DNA of 64,000 bases from Bradyrhizobium guangdongense (GCF_004114975.1 NZ_CP030052.1:496001-560000); one strand, 5' to 3'. Positions 8,723-18,811 are shown, numbered from the stretch's first letter. Notes: generated by a model from the letters alone, not told the origin. Made by a program: numbers and translations.

Positions 8723-10060
8723 TTAGTGCGCGACGGCCGCCTGATGGCGGCCGATCGAGCGCGCGAGCAGCAACGTCAGCGTGGCGGACAACAACAAGAG
8801 TGCGCAGACGAAATAGAGCCCGCCCTCGAAGCTGCCGGTGAGGTCCTTGATCCATCCGATCATGGCCGGACCGACGAAGCCGCCGAGATTGCCGATGGAG
8901 TTGATGGTTGCGATGCCGCTCGCCGCGGCCGGACCGGCCAGGAACAGTGTCGGCATGCTCCAAAGCGGCGGCTTGGCGGCGCTGATGCCGACGTTCACCA
9001 GCACCAGCGCAGCGATAACTGAAGCAACGCCAGTCGACATGCCTGCCAGCGCGAGCCCGGCCGCCGCAACGAGGCAAGCGATGACTACATGCCACGTCCG
9101 TTCGTTGGTGCGGTCCGAATGCCTTGACCACAGATACATGGCCACCACGGCGATCGTCGGCGGGATCGCATTGAGCGATCCAACCGCCATATTCGACAGG
9201 CCGAAGCCTTTGATGATCTGCGGCGCCCATACCCCCAGCGTGTACAGTCCCGCCGACGTGCCGAAGTAGACGAGGGACAAAGCCAGAACGCGTAGATCCG
9301 TCAGTCCCCGCCAGACGCTATGGCTCGCCGACCCTGCCTTGGCCGCCCGCTCCGCATTCATGGCCTCGACCAGCCAGGCCCGCTCATCATCGGCAAGCCA
9401 CTTCGCCTGTTCCGGCCGATCCGTCATGAATCCGAGCACGATGAACCCAAGCACGATGGCGGGTAGCGCCTCGAGGAGAAATAGCCATTGCCACCCCTTA
9501 AGGCCGAACAAGCCGTGCAACTCCAGAAGAGCGGCCGAGACGGGCGATCCGAGGACCGTTGAAAGAGGCGCCGCTGCCATGAACAGAGCGGTGATCCCGG
9601 CACGCTGGCGCGCGGGAAACCAATAGGACAGATAGAGGATAATTCCTGGGAAGAACCCAGCTTCGGCCGCGCCGAGCAAGAAGCGAAGAACGTAGAAGCT
9701 TGTTTGCCCTTGGACGAACGCCATTGCCCCGGATATCAAGCCCCAGGTGATCATGACCCGAGCGATCCACAGTCGGGCTCCCACCTTGTCCAAAATGATG
9801 TTGGAGGGCACCTCGAACAGGAAGTAACCCCAGAAGAAAATGCCCGCACCAAATCCGTATACGGAGGAGGAGAAACCAAGATCCTTGTTCATCGTCAGCG
9901 CTGCGAAGCCGATGTTCACTCGGTCGATAAACGCGACGAAGTAGAGTAGCATCACGAATGGCACGATCCGGTAAGCTACTCGACGGATCGTGCGCTTCTG
10001 AACCTCGTTCACCACCTTGGGCCTCCTCGTTTTTCGGCTGGCGCCCCGGCTGGCAGCCAT
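8723..10060 (-). CDS. MFS transporter, likely tartrate carrier (TtuB-like)
   Basis: A 445-residue major facilitator of the anion:cation symporter family with about twelve transmembrane segments. Typical family stretches are FIDRVNIGFAALTMNKDLG near helix 1, FFWGYFLFEVPSNIIL and FLLGAAEAGFFPGIILYLSYWFP. It is the first gene of the minus-strand tartrate operon and so most likely the tartrate importer. The start may be the annotated ATG or the in-frame GTG sixteen codons later (VNEVQKR). It is divergent from the LysR gene at 10169. Confidence 0.82.
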   Translation of the reverse strand: MAASRGASRKTRRPKVVNEVQKRTIRRVAYRIVPFVMLLYFVAFIDRVNIGFAALTMNKDLGFSSSVYGFGAGIFFWGYFLFEVPSNIILDKVGARLWIARVMITWGLISGAMAFVQGQTSFYVLRFLLGAAEAGFFPGIILYLSYWFPARQRAGITALFMAAAPLSTVLGSPVSAALLELHGLFGLKGWQWLFLLEALPAIVLGFIVLGFMTDRPEQAKWLADDERAWLVEAMNAERAAKAGSASHSVWRGLTDLRVLALSLVYFGTSAGLYTLGVWAPQIIKGFGLSNMAVGSLNAIPPTIAVVAMYLWSRHSDRTNERTWHVVIACLVAAAGLALAGMSTGVASVIAALVLVNVGISAAKPPLWSMPTLFLAGPAAASGIATINSIGNLGGFVGPAMIGWIKDLTGSFEGGLYFVCALLLLSATLTLLLARSIGRHQAAVAH

Positions 10061-10117
10061 GCCTTTTATCTACGGCCAGCCTAGAAGGAAGAGACGGCGT
10101 CACTCAATACGCCCTTA

Positions 10118-10140
10118 TTTGTACAAAAAAATGGTATAAT
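10118..10140. promoter_or_regulatory. Divergent promoter region with TTTGTACAAA palindrome and TATAAT
   Basis: The gap between the tartrate carrier and the LysR gene holds a perfect palindrome TTTGTACAAA (10118-10127) and a consensus -10 box TATAAT (10135-10140) pointing towards the LysR gene. A similar TTTGTATAAA lies upstream of the paralogous LysR gene (13356-13365). The sites could be LysR-bound operators; this is inferred. Confidence 0.4.
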
Positions 10141-10168
10141 GGCTCGGATTCGACAAAAGGGCCTGCTC

Positions 10169-11086
10169 ATGGAGCTGCGTCAATTGAGATGTTTCGTCGC
10201 CGCCGCCGAGCAGCTGCATTTTGGCCGCGCGGCCCAACACCTGCAGATGCTACCTTCCGCCTTCGGCCGCCACATCAAACTCTTGGAAGAGGATCTTGGT
10301 ACGCGGCTGTTTGCAAGGACCACGCGAGCCGTCTCTTTGACCGACGACGGCGCGCTACTTCTTCGGGAGGCGCGCATCATTCTCTCAAAGGTCTCGACCG
10401 TGGAGGCCGTCTTGCGCGGTCGCTCGCGTTCGGTCGGAGCCCGGAATCTCAAGGTAGGCGCCATAGACAGTGCTGCGGCCGGGCTTATGCCGCAGCTGTT
10501 GCGAGACTTCCGCGCGAAATACCCCGACGTCACCGTTCATCTTCTGGAGGAAAAGACGTTCCGGCTGCTTCCCAAGGTCCTTTCCGGAGCGCTCGATCTC
10601 GTTTTCATCCGTCCTCCGGAGAAGATGGACCGAAGGCTCGAATGTAAAACTCTGCTCATGGAAACCGCAGTGGTCGCCCTTCCCCGCAGGCACGCGCTTG
10701 CACGTAACGAATGTCTGTCGCTCTCGGCGATCGCTCATCAACCGATGATCGTTCCTGATCGGCGATCTCGGCCCCACAGCCACGACTTGACCATGAAGCT
10801 GTTCGAGGACGCCGGGCTGACGCCCCGCATCGCTCAGCTCGCCGATGAAAAGCAGACGATCGTGAACATGGTTGCGGCTGGACTGGGACTGGCCGTCGTC
10901 CCCCGCTGGACCTCTCGCATGGCTGTTGCGGGCGTTCGCTTTGTTCCGCTCAAGCTGGAGCGCTTTGGAGCAGTTGGACGGCTTCCGCTCGCTGCAAGTT
11001 GGCTGCGTGGTTCCCGCGATCCTATTCGCGATACGCTTTTGACGGTCCTCGAAAAGCGGTTGCGGTCTTATGCCAAAGGTGCCTGA
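10169..11086 (+). CDS. LysR-family regulator of tartrate genes (TtuA-like)
   Basis: A 305-residue LysR regulator. It starts MELRQLRCFVAAAEQLHFGRAA with the usual HTH, followed by an effector-binding domain ([28 protein letters not shown]). The ATG at 10169 is preferred over one at 10139, because the earlier ATG overlaps the TATAAT box and the LysR fold begins at 10169. It is divergent from the ttuB-ttuC-ttuD operon, so it probably activates it in response to tartrate or a downstream metabolite. It is a close paralogue of the LysR gene at 12393-13298. Confidence 0.88.
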   Translation: MELRQLRCFVAAAEQLHFGRAAQHLQMLPSAFGRHIKLLEEDLGTRLFARTTRAVSLTDDGALLLREARIILSKVSTVEAVLRGRSRSVGARNLKVGAIDSAAAGLMPQLLRDFRAKYPDVTVHLLEEKTFRLLPKVLSGALDLVFIRPPEKMDRRLECKTLLMETAVVALPRRHALARNECLSLSAIAHQPMIVPDRRSRPHSHDLTMKLFEDAGLTPRIAQLADEKQTIVNMVAAGLGLAVVPRWTSRMAVAGVRFVPLKLERFGAVGRLPLAASWLRGSRDPIRDTLLTVLEKRLRSYAKGA

Positions 11087-11378
11087 TGATTCTTGCAGAA
11101 AGCCAGGCGCCGAGCTCCGATGCGAGCGCAAATGTCAAGCTCGCCGGTCCGAAAGTGTTTGAACCGTGTTCGGTCGGGTACCGATGGTCATCGTTGAGCG
11201 CATCTGGAAAGGGAGGCAAGGAGCACGAATACTCATGAGCCGTCGATTGTCGAGGCATCCTGCAAGCCCACTTCGCGTGCGTTTCGATGTTCATCAGCGC
11301 GATCCAAGTTGGACGACCGATCGGGGGTGCGATCCGCTGCTAGCCCCCGAGCCGTAACTATTGCGTTTCACAAACACC

Positions 11379-12123
11379 TCTGTTCGACCGCGACGGTCGA
11401 GGAATGCAGATGACCGAGGCAAGCCTTCTCTTGCACCGGAGCGCATCTCAGATCCTGCGTGACCTTGCCGGTTAGGAAGTCATGGCCGACGGAAAGCATC
11501 TCACCAGTGATGTCATCATCGGTGCTACCCCGTCCGTCATTGCATTGGCAGGCGCGGAGCTGATCAGGGCCTACCGGGAGCGTCTGCCCGAGTACGCCCG
11601 CACTTGCTAGAGGGACGTTGACGCGCTCGATCGACGTCGCGTTGGTCCACGTCTTCAACCAGAAAGCCCACGCTTAATCAGCAAGCGCCTCGCAGTGGAG
11701 CGGCTGTTCGCAATCGGGCCGCCAGAAATGTTCGCCGGCGATCCGGTCAGCCCCGCGAGCCTGCTTGCTATACTCTTTCCCTCTGCTCAAAATCCGATTC
11801 GAAGCCTTCTCGACGCCGGTGCCGCGGGCATCGATCTGTCGGTGTCGATTGTGCTGGAGATCGACACGATGATTCCTCTAAAAGACCTCGTCCGGCAGCG
11901 CCTTGCCCCGGCGTCCTCCCGTTCTGCGCGGTCAGACATGAGTTCGTGACGGAACTTTGAGCGCCGGCTCAATCGTCAGGCCGAAATCAGAAGGGATCTG
12001 GGCCTTATCTGCCTTGCGGATCCGGCCGCCGACGCGCGTCGCCTCCGAGCTGATTGCCCGCTTCGGTATATCCTGCGCAAGATCGTCTCCGGAAAGAGAG
12101 GACACGGTTTCGTCGATCCGATA
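11379..12123 (+). pseudogene. Decayed LysR gene, relative of the one at 39398
   Basis: From the sequence matching LFDRDGRGMQMTEA onward, this stretch follows the intact LysR gene at 39398-40357 almost to its end, with clear DNA-level similarity (for example around ctcaaaatccgat). It has lost the N-terminal HTH part and carries in-frame stops (a TAG near 11475, another near 11608) and small deletions that shift the frame. The longest surviving piece is at 11695-11949. It is a dead paralogue or a remnant of a duplicated block. Confidence 0.85.
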
Positions 12124-12328
12124 ACCGCCTAAGATAGTAGGCCCCTAAATATACAGCGATGGCGCGATGAGGCGGCGCTCCACCAACTTTGGAAGCACAA
12201 CAAAACCAAGATCCGCGGTGTCTATAACGCGGCCGCTTGAACCCCATGGGCTTCTTCCGAATCTACCTCGAGTGGCCCGAAATGATGTAGCCTTCCGGCC
12301 CGGTGGTTTTCCCAGTCTGCCTAACTCC

Positions 12329-12357
12329 CAAAAAAACGCCCGCCATAGGTGGCGGGC
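12329..12357 (-). terminator. Rho-independent terminator of LysR gene
   Basis: A perfect 8-base-pair stem (GCCCGCCA at 12338-12345 with TGGCGGGC at 12350-12357, loop TAGG) is followed on the minus strand by seven T residues. It lies about 35 bases past the stop of the LysR gene at 12393. Confidence 0.85.
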
Positions 12358-12392
12358 AGTCTGCGGGAGAGAGTAGTGCGATCGGGTGCGAC

Positions 12393-13298
12393 TCAAGCTT
12401 CCTTTGCGTAAGCTGCAAGATCGGCCCGCAGCATCTTCAATATGTCGTCTCGGATGGGATCCCTGGTCCCGCGCGACCAAGCAGCCGCAAGGGGAAGTTT
12501 GTTCATGTCCGACGCCACGAGCCGGACATAGCGAACCCCGCGGCTCGCCAGGCGCGACGTCCAGCTAGGTACGATAGCGATCCCCAAACCGGCCGACACC
12601 AGGTTGACGATCGTTTGCTTTTCCTCCGCAATCTGAGCAATCCGGGCGTCTAGCCCGGCTTCCGCAAAGAGCTTCATCGTTAGATCGTGGCTATGAGGCC
12701 TGGACCGCCGTTCGGGAACGATCAGTGGCTCGTTCTTGAGATCCGCAACCTTGACCATCTTCCTCGACGCAAGTCGATGATGGTGCGGAAGGGCTACGAC
12801 GGCTGTCTCAAAGAAGAGAAATAGAAACTCCAGCCGCTTGTTGGCGTCTTTTGGGGGGCGCACGAAGGCGAGATCAAGCCGTCCGGTCAAAAGGCGCGGC
12901 AACAGACGAATGGTCTTATCCTCGACCAGTTGAATCGTTGCATCAGGCCGACGCTTGCGAAAGTCTTTAAGAAGTTTCGGAATAAGTCCGGCGGCAGCAC
13001 TGTCGATGGCACCAACGCGTATGATTGTTGCCCCTTTGCGCGAGCGCGTCCGAAATCTGACCGCAAGCGCATCGGCTTGCGTCAGCAGCGCACGCGCATC
13101 TTTAAGCAAGACAACACCGTCGTCCGTCAGCGCGACGTTTCGCGTCGTGCGCGTCAGAAGCCGCGTGCCGAGATCCTCCTCCAGCAGCCGAACAAACCGC
13201 CCCAGGGCCGAGGGAAGCATATTCATTCGTTGCGCCGCTCTTCCGAAGTGAAGCTCTTCGGCTGTTGCTACGAAGCAGCGCAGTTGTTGCAGGTCCAT
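12393..13298 (-). CDS. LysR-family regulator, paralogue of the tartrate LysR
   Basis: A 301-residue LysR protein with the HTH in the first 60 residues ([20 protein letters not shown]). The effector domain is clearly paralogous to that of the protein at 10169: [27 protein letters not shown] and EEKQTIVN match in both. It lies between a dead LysR gene and a dead pyruvate kinase gene, with a strong terminator of its own. It may have regulated the pyruvate kinase gene in an ancestral tartrate cluster. Its present target is unknown. Confidence 0.88.
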   Translation of the reverse strand: MDLQQLRCFVATAEELHFGRAAQRMNMLPSALGRFVRLLEEDLGTRLLTRTTRNVALTDDGVVLLKDARALLTQADALAVRFRTRSRKGATIIRVGAIDSAAAGLIPKLLKDFRKRRPDATIQLVEDKTIRLLPRLLTGRLDLAFVRPPKDANKRLEFLFLFFETAVVALPHHHRLASRKMVKVADLKNEPLIVPERRSRPHSHDLTMKLFAEAGLDARIAQIAEEKQTIVNLVSAGLGIAIVPSWTSRLASRGVRYVRLVASDMNKLPLAAAWSRGTRDPIRDDILKMLRADLAAYAKEA

Positions 13299-13740
13299 CA
13301 GTTCCTCCGTACGACGACGATAACATCAAAAACGCCGGTCTTATTATGTCATTCCTTTGTATAAACGATTGGAGATTGAATCCGCTCTGCCTTGATTGCA
13401 GCGTTTTCTCGATAGCGCCGTCGATGCGCAGAACAATCAAACGCCGATCGGGCCAGGAGCCCATCCGGCTTGACGAACGATCTGGAGGTCCGGTTTGCGA
13501 AAGTGATGCTGCTCTACTTGGCTGGGACGGAGACGCCGAGTGCGCCAGGCACGATCGTGCGCCGAGCGCGCTAGGCCAGGCACATGCGGCACACTTCGAT
13601 CCGCTCTTGCCTCGCGGCCCGCGATAGCAACGGCCTTCTTGATCGCGTCGGCGCTCTCATTCGCATCGATTCGATACGCACGAACGTCGGCAATGTCAGG
13701 GCTGTTTGATGGGCGGCCCCGCAATTTCGCGAGGTAAAAC
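13299..13740. other. Non-coding gap between LysR gene and pyruvate kinase remnant
   Basis: I see no convincing gene here. The stretch contains the likely promoter of the minus-strand LysR gene, with TTTGTATAAA at 13356-13365. Open frames on either strand lack recognisable motifs. Part of it may be the decayed upstream region of the pyruvate kinase gene. Confidence 0.4.
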
Positions 13741-14714
13741 ATGCATCGTCGGCGAGCCAAGATTATTGCGACCGTCGGACCCGCCAGCCGTTCGCCAGAG
13801 ATGCTCGCGGCATTGGGCCAGGCGGGCGGATACGTTCCGACTTACAGGCAGATCACGCAAGGCGTCATGGCGCAATTCGTCAACTCGAACGAAGATTCAG
13901 CCGCCCTATTGGTATTCTTCAGGACTTGCAGGGGCCAAAGATCCGGGTTGGTACCATAAGGAATGGCAGATTTTCCCTCAGTGCCGGTGACGCCGTTCGC
14001 TTTGTTCCGTCGGTCGGCGTCCGGGCATATCGATGACATCGTGCGCCTCTCCGATGGGATAGTGATCGCGCGCGTTGATCTTGGCGTCGCAATTCCGCAT
14101 GCGGAGGTTCCCGGCCGACAAAAGGAATTGATCCGATCGTGCCGCCTCGACGCTCAATGGTTGCTGCGCCGACGCCGACACGCGCCGACACTTCGGATGC
14201 GGCCACAGCGATCTATGGCGGAGCCGACGCGATCATGCTGTCCGCGGAATCTGCGACCGCGCAATATCCGTGCGAGGCCGCCACCAACATGAGCCGCATA
14301 ATCGAAAGCACCGAGCGACATAAAATGTATCGTTCGATCGTCAATGCGTCGGAGCCGGACGAGGAGCAGACCGCCCCGACCGCGGCGGCTGCGGATCTCG
14401 CAACGATGATCGGAGCCTCAGCGATCCTCGCCTTCACCTCGAGCGGTACGACTGCAACGCGCATCGCGCGCAAACGTCCCAAGGTACTGATCCTCGCGAT
14501 CACACCGGAGGAACGGGTCTCGCGCCAACTATGCCTGTTGTGGGGGCGCCCACGGCATGAAGTCCCCCAACATAAGCTCCTACGAGGAGATGGTCGAACG
14601 CGCGACGCAAACCGCTCTCAACGTGAACTTTTGCGGAGAATGCCGATGTCATCGTCGCCGTGGCCGGCATACGTTTCGGCGATGCCGGCACAACCAATAA
14701 TTTACGCGTGGTGA
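13741..14714 (+). pseudogene. Decayed pyruvate kinase gene (ttuE-type)
   Basis: The start encodes MHRRRAKIIATVGPASRSPEML, the typical pyruvate kinase N-terminus, and LQGPKIRVG can be read near 13925-13950 after a shift. Later pieces follow the family: GVAIPHAEVPGRQKELIRSC (14089-14143), APTPTRA, GGADAIMLSAESATAQYP (about 14217-14270), FTSSGTTATRIARKRP and ITPEERVSRQLCLLWG. Frame changes separate the pieces, the central catalytic region is missing, and the end has a further frameshift before AGTTNNLRVVTIA. Pyruvate kinase is the fifth gene of known tartrate regions (ttuE), so the pathway has lost its dedicated copy here. Confidence 0.88.
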
Positions 14715-14957
14715 CGATTGCTTAAGCGCTTCGCCGCCATCCTGGCCGCCCCCTTCCTCTAACCAGCTGACGTCGCAGCGCGGCCTATGCCGTTTGCCGG
14801 CCCAACCTTGCGCAACTGCCCAGCAGATCACGTCCTCGCAAGAAATTATTCTAATCGTTTGTATATTATAATGAGCATTGAGGTCAGCGAGCCAGTGACC
14901 TTAAGATTATAGATTAGCGGGCGAATAAGTTCCGTTTTGCAATCGGGAAACGTCGGG

Positions 14958-15935
14958 GTGAAACCATTAGCACAAGATCTTGAGGTGTTTATCGTTGCGG
15001 CGCGGCGGGGAAGTTTTGCTGCGGCGGCGACAGAGTTAGGTGCGTCGCCTGCCTACGTCAGCAAGCGCGTCGCGCTACTTGAGCGGGCACTCGGACGCGT
15101 GTTGTTCCTGCGTACCGCTCGACAAGCGGTGCTCAGCAGCGATGGGGAAGTGTTGCTGTCCAAAGCGCAGCGCGTTCTCGATGCCTATGCGGATTTTGTA
15201 GCTGACGGTCCTGAGACCGATTCCGTCGCCCGCGGCAGCGTACGAATTACGGCAAGCTCGGGTATTGGCTGCAATCATGTCGCACCACTTGTATCGGAGT
15301 TGGCGCTCCTACACCCGGAATTGGATATTCGGCTGGAAATCGTCGATCGGAGCGTGGATCTGGTTGAGGAGAATGTCGACATTGACATTCGGGTCGGCAG
15401 GGTACGCGAGCCTCACTTGCTCGTGCATCCTATTGCGCAGGGAAGACGCATTCTCTGCGCGGCTCCCAGCTATCTCAATCGACGCGGCATGCCGGAGGAA
15501 CTCGGCGATCTCGCTGGACATTCGTGCCTGGTCATGCGCGAACGTGACGAGGTGTTCGAGCGCTGGACTTTGCATGGTCCCATCGGGATGCGCACCATCA
15601 ACGTCACCGCTGCCCTCTCCACCAACCATGGCGATATCATCCGCAATTGGGCGATTGCCGGCCGTGGGATAATGCTGCGTTCTTATTGGGACGTGGCCAA
15701 GGGGCTCGCGAATGGCCAATTAGTCCACGTGCTTCCCCTCTGGTGGCAGCCGGCTGATATATCTGCCGTCACCAAAGTCCGCTCAAGCAGTGTGTACCGA
15801 TATTATCTTTGCGTCCGCTATATTCGCGAGCGGCTCCGTGACGGGCCATTCGCACTTGCCACAAAGCGATGGCCCGAGACTCCAGGTGAAACAGAGCTCA
15901 CACTTGAGGAGGCTCCCGCGCTTCATGAGGCCTGA
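14958..15935 (+). CDS. LysR-family regulator overlapping the T2SS operon
   Basis: A LysR regulator of about 325 residues. The N-terminal HTH reads FIVAARRGSFAAAATELGASPAYVSKRVALLE, and the effector domain follows. The start is taken as the GTG at 14958 (KPLAQDLEVF); a TTG at 14937 is the alternative. A TATAAT sequence lies at 14867-14872. Its 3' end overlaps the likely gspE start by 11 bases, so it may be co-transcribed and translationally coupled with the secretion genes. That order is unusual for a LysR gene and hints that it controls the T2SS. Confidence 0.85.
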   Translation: MKPLAQDLEVFIVAARRGSFAAAATELGASPAYVSKRVALLERALGRVLFLRTARQAVLSSDGEVLLSKAQRVLDAYADFVADGPETDSVARGSVRITASSGIGCNHVAPLVSELALLHPELDIRLEIVDRSVDLVEENVDIDIRVGRVREPHLLVHPIAQGRRILCAAPSYLNRRGMPEELGDLAGHSCLVMRERDEVFERWTLHGPIGMRTINVTAALSTNHGDIIRNWAIAGRGIMLRSYWDVAKGLANGQLVHVLPLWWQPADISAVTKVRSSSVYRYYLCVRYIRERLRDGPFALATKRWPETPGETELTLEEAPALHEA

Positions 15936-17592
15936 AACCGTGACTGAGTTTGCAGAGCGCCTTCGGGGCGATGCGCATGTCGCAGCCGGCATGGGCGGCC
16001 TTGTCGCCGAAAAGCTCACGCTGCGCCAGCTTTTCGAATCGTCCGACCTGTCGGCCCAGGAGTTTGCCGACGCGGTCGCAGCCTTTTTCAAACATGACCG
16101 TGCGGCTTTAGCCGACCTCTTGGCTGGGACGAGCTTGGTCGAACACTTCTCGCCTCGCTTCCTCCGGGAAATGACGATTTTTCCGTATCAGCTCGCGAAT
16201 GGACGCGCCGTGATTGCCCTGTTCGATCCCACGGACACGGCAGCGATCAGCGCCGCGGAGATTGTACTCGGCCCCGCGGTAAAGGTCGCCATCGCGTCGT
16301 TTGAGGACATTGATACCGCGCTCTCTCAGCGCCTTAGCGAAGGCGAGACCACCGCAGCGAATAGGGATAATACCATCGCTGTCCGCGAGGAGGATATCGA
16401 AAGCCTCCGCGACCTAGCTAGCGGCGCGCCGGTCGTCCGTGCCGTCTCCGAATTGATCGAAAAGGCCGCCGAGCTTCGCGCCAGTGACATACACATTGAG
16501 CCTTTCAGGACGGAACTGGCAGTGCGTATGCGGGTTGATGGCCTGCTTCGCCATATCCCCTCACCATCCCATGTACTCCCACAGGCCATAGTCTCCCGCA
16601 TCAAGATCCTGGCGGGTCTCAACATAGCCGAGCGCCGATTGCCTCAAGATGGCGCCGCGCGTGTCCAACTTGGGCGAGCTGAAATGGATTTGCGCGTCGC
16701 TATCATGCCGACGCAGCATGGTGAGTCTGCCGTCATTCGGCTTCTGCCCAAGGAGCGGGGACTCCTTGCGATCGAGAAGCTCGGCTTTGCGCCCGACGAC
16801 GAAGCAAAGCTCCGCGCAGTCCTGACGCTCCCGCACGGTCTCATCGTGGTCACCGGACCAACCGGCAGCGGTAAAACCACGACGCTTGCGACCGTGCTCG
16901 GCCTCCTCAACGAATCCTCCCGGAAGATACTGACGATCGAGGATCCGGTAGAATACGAAATCAAGGGCATCAATCAGTCCCAGGTAAACTCTGCTATCGG
17001 CCTGACTTTCGCGAAGGCATTGCGCGCTTTCGTGCGGCAAGATCCGGATGTCATCATGGTGGGCGAGATCCGTGATGCCGAGACAGCGGAAGTAGCGATC
17101 CACGCTGCCCTGACCGGGCACCTCGTCCTGACCACGCTGCACACCGAAACCGCTGCGGCCGCCGTGCCGCGACTGCTGGACCTCGGCGTCGAGGCGTTTC
17201 TGTTGAGTTCAACCCTCCGTGCCGTGATCGCGCAGCGGCTGGTGCGGCAGCTTTGCGACCGGTGCAAAACAACGAGCCGGCTCGAGCACTCGGAGTTTGC
17301 GGCCGATCGGCGGTACGCCGCGATCGGCCTTCGGGTTGGTGATGAAGTTTACAAGGCAGGCCGATGCGAGCGTTGCGGCGGAACGGGCTACCGCGGCCGC
17401 GTTGGCCTGTTCGAGGTCCTTGAAGTGGCCGATGAGGTTCGTCAGCTGATGAATGCGCACTGCGACGCCGTGTCGATTGATCGAACAGCGGTTCGATCTG
17501 GAATGACCACCATGATCCAAGACGGCCTCGCGAAATGCCGAGCCGGCGTCACGTCGCCCGCGGAAGTTCTCCGCGTAACGACCATACGATAA
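15925..17592 (+). CDS. gspE: Type II secretion ATPase GspE
   Basis: A 555-residue secretion ATPase that powers pseudopilus assembly at the inner membrane. It has an N-terminal GspE/PilB domain, then SDIHIEPF, Walker A GPTGSGKTT at about residue 311, the Walker B/Asp-His region (DPDVIMVGEIRDAETAEVA at about 374, TLHTETAAAAVPRLLDLG) and two zinc-binding CxxC pairs (CDRC and CERC). The ATG at 15925 follows gaggagg and overlaps the LysR gene. A frame open to 15790 lies wholly inside the LysR gene and is not preferred. This is the first gene of the secretion operon. Confidence 0.93.
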   Translation: MRPETVTEFAERLRGDAHVAAGMGGLVAEKLTLRQLFESSDLSAQEFADAVAAFFKHDRAALADLLAGTSLVEHFSPRFLREMTIFPYQLANGRAVIALFDPTDTAAISAAEIVLGPAVKVAIASFEDIDTALSQRLSEGETTAANRDNTIAVREEDIESLRDLASGAPVVRAVSELIEKAAELRASDIHIEPFRTELAVRMRVDGLLRHIPSPSHVLPQAIVSRIKILAGLNIAERRLPQDGAARVQLGRAEMDLRVAIMPTQHGESAVIRLLPKERGLLAIEKLGFAPDDEAKLRAVLTLPHGLIVVTGPTGSGKTTTLATVLGLLNESSRKILTIEDPVEYEIKGINQSQVNSAIGLTFAKALRAFVRQDPDVIMVGEIRDAETAEVAIHAALTGHLVLTTLHTETAAAAVPRLLDLGVEAFLLSSTLRAVIAQRLVRQLCDRCKTTSRLEHSEFAADRRYAAIGLRVGDEVYKAGRCERCGGTGYRGRVGLFEVLEVADEVRQLMNAHCDAVSIDRTAVRSGMTTMIQDGLAKCRAGVTSPAEVLRVTTIR

Positions 17593-17596
17593 CGTG

Positions 17597-18811
17597 ATGC
17601 AAACCTTTCGCTATCTAGCTATGACCCAGAGCGGTGAGCTCGTAAACGGTATGATCTCCGCGTCCACCGCGAAGGAAGTTTTCGCGCGTATCGAGTATCT
17701 CGGTCTCGTTCCGATCGAAACAGTCGCTCAGGACACTAAGGTTGCGGTCGCTCATATCGCTGCTGGTTTTCTTGGGCGACCACGCGCCGAAGACGTGACC
17801 ATCTTTACACGTGATCTTTCTTTGCTGCTCAAGGCGGGCGCGAGGCTTGACGATGCACTGGAGTTGTTGTGCTCAGATGACGACATCGGCCGCCTGCGCC
17901 CGATTGTGAGTAAACTCCGCGTCGCAGTGCTTGCGGGCGAAAGCTTCGCTGAAGCCGTCGGCAAATATCCGAGTTGCTTTCCGCCTATCTATGCGGCGCT
18001 CGTGCAAGTCGGCGAAACGTCCGGGAAGCTCGGCCACCTTCTCGATATGCTGGCAAGCGAGCGCGCGCGCACGGAGGCCTTGCGCCGAAGAATTACTGAT
18101 GCGCTGCAATATCCTGCATTCGTGTTGCTCGCTGCATCCTGCGTGCTGGCATTTTTTGTTCTCGTGGTACTGCCACAGTTCGGAGCTGTGTTGCGCGATT
18201 TCGGCGCCAAGCAGGACTCGCTGATTGTCACGGTGCTTGGCGTTTCTGAATGGACGCGCTCCAACGGTCTGGCGATTCTTGGAGTCGCAGGGGCCGCCAT
18301 CTTTGCAGCCTATGCCGTCCTCCGCCGGCCCGTGATCCGGTTCCGGCTGCTCGCAACACTGATGCGATTGCCGGGCCCCAGTTCGATTTTTCGGGCCTAC
18401 CAAACTGCGGTGTTCTGCCGCAATCTCGGCATCCTTGCTGGCAGTCAGGTACCTTTGACCACCACCCTGCGCATCCTCGTCGATATCATGTCCTTTTCGG
18501 GCGATGTTCCCGCCTGGACAACCGCGGCTGATCAAGTACGACACGGCGCGAAGCTTTCTGACGCCCTTTCCCAGTCAACGGTCTTGCCCATGATGGCGAT
18601 CCGCATGATCCGCATTGGCGAAGAAACCGGCCAGCTGCCAATACTCGCCGGGCGCATCGCGGAGTTCTACGAAGCCAAGCTACAGAGGAGTCTTGACCGG
18701 CTCGTCGCCGTTATCGGACCGGCGGCCGTGATCGGCATTAGCGTGGTTGTCGGCGGTCTCATCGTTTCCATTATGACGGCCCTGCTGTCTATCACTCAAC
18801 TCGTATCGTGA
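17597..18811 (+). CDS. gspF: Type II secretion inner-membrane platform protein GspF
   Basis: A 404-residue GspF/PilC-family membrane protein with two repeated GspF domains (FTRDLSLLLKAGARLDDALELL and FCRNLGILAGSQVPLTTTLRIL) and three hydrophobic segments, including one at the C-terminus. It forms the inner-membrane platform that works with GspE. The start is either the GTG at 17594 or the adjacent ATG at 17597; I use the ATG. It follows gspE after only a few bases. Confidence 0.93.
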   Translation: MQTFRYLAMTQSGELVNGMISASTAKEVFARIEYLGLVPIETVAQDTKVAVAHIAAGFLGRPRAEDVTIFTRDLSLLLKAGARLDDALELLCSDDDIGRLRPIVSKLRVAVLAGESFAEAVGKYPSCFPPIYAALVQVGETSGKLGHLLDMLASERARTEALRRRITDALQYPAFVLLAASCVLAFFVLVVLPQFGAVLRDFGAKQDSLIVTVLGVSEWTRSNGLAILGVAGAAIFAAYAVLRRPVIRFRLLATLMRLPGPSSIFRAYQTAVFCRNLGILAGSQVPLTTTLRILVDIMSFSGDVPAWTTAADQVRHGAKLSDALSQSTVLPMMAIRMIRIGEETGQLPILAGRIAEFYEAKLQRSLDRLVAVIGPAAVIGISVVVGGLIVSIMTALLSITQLVS

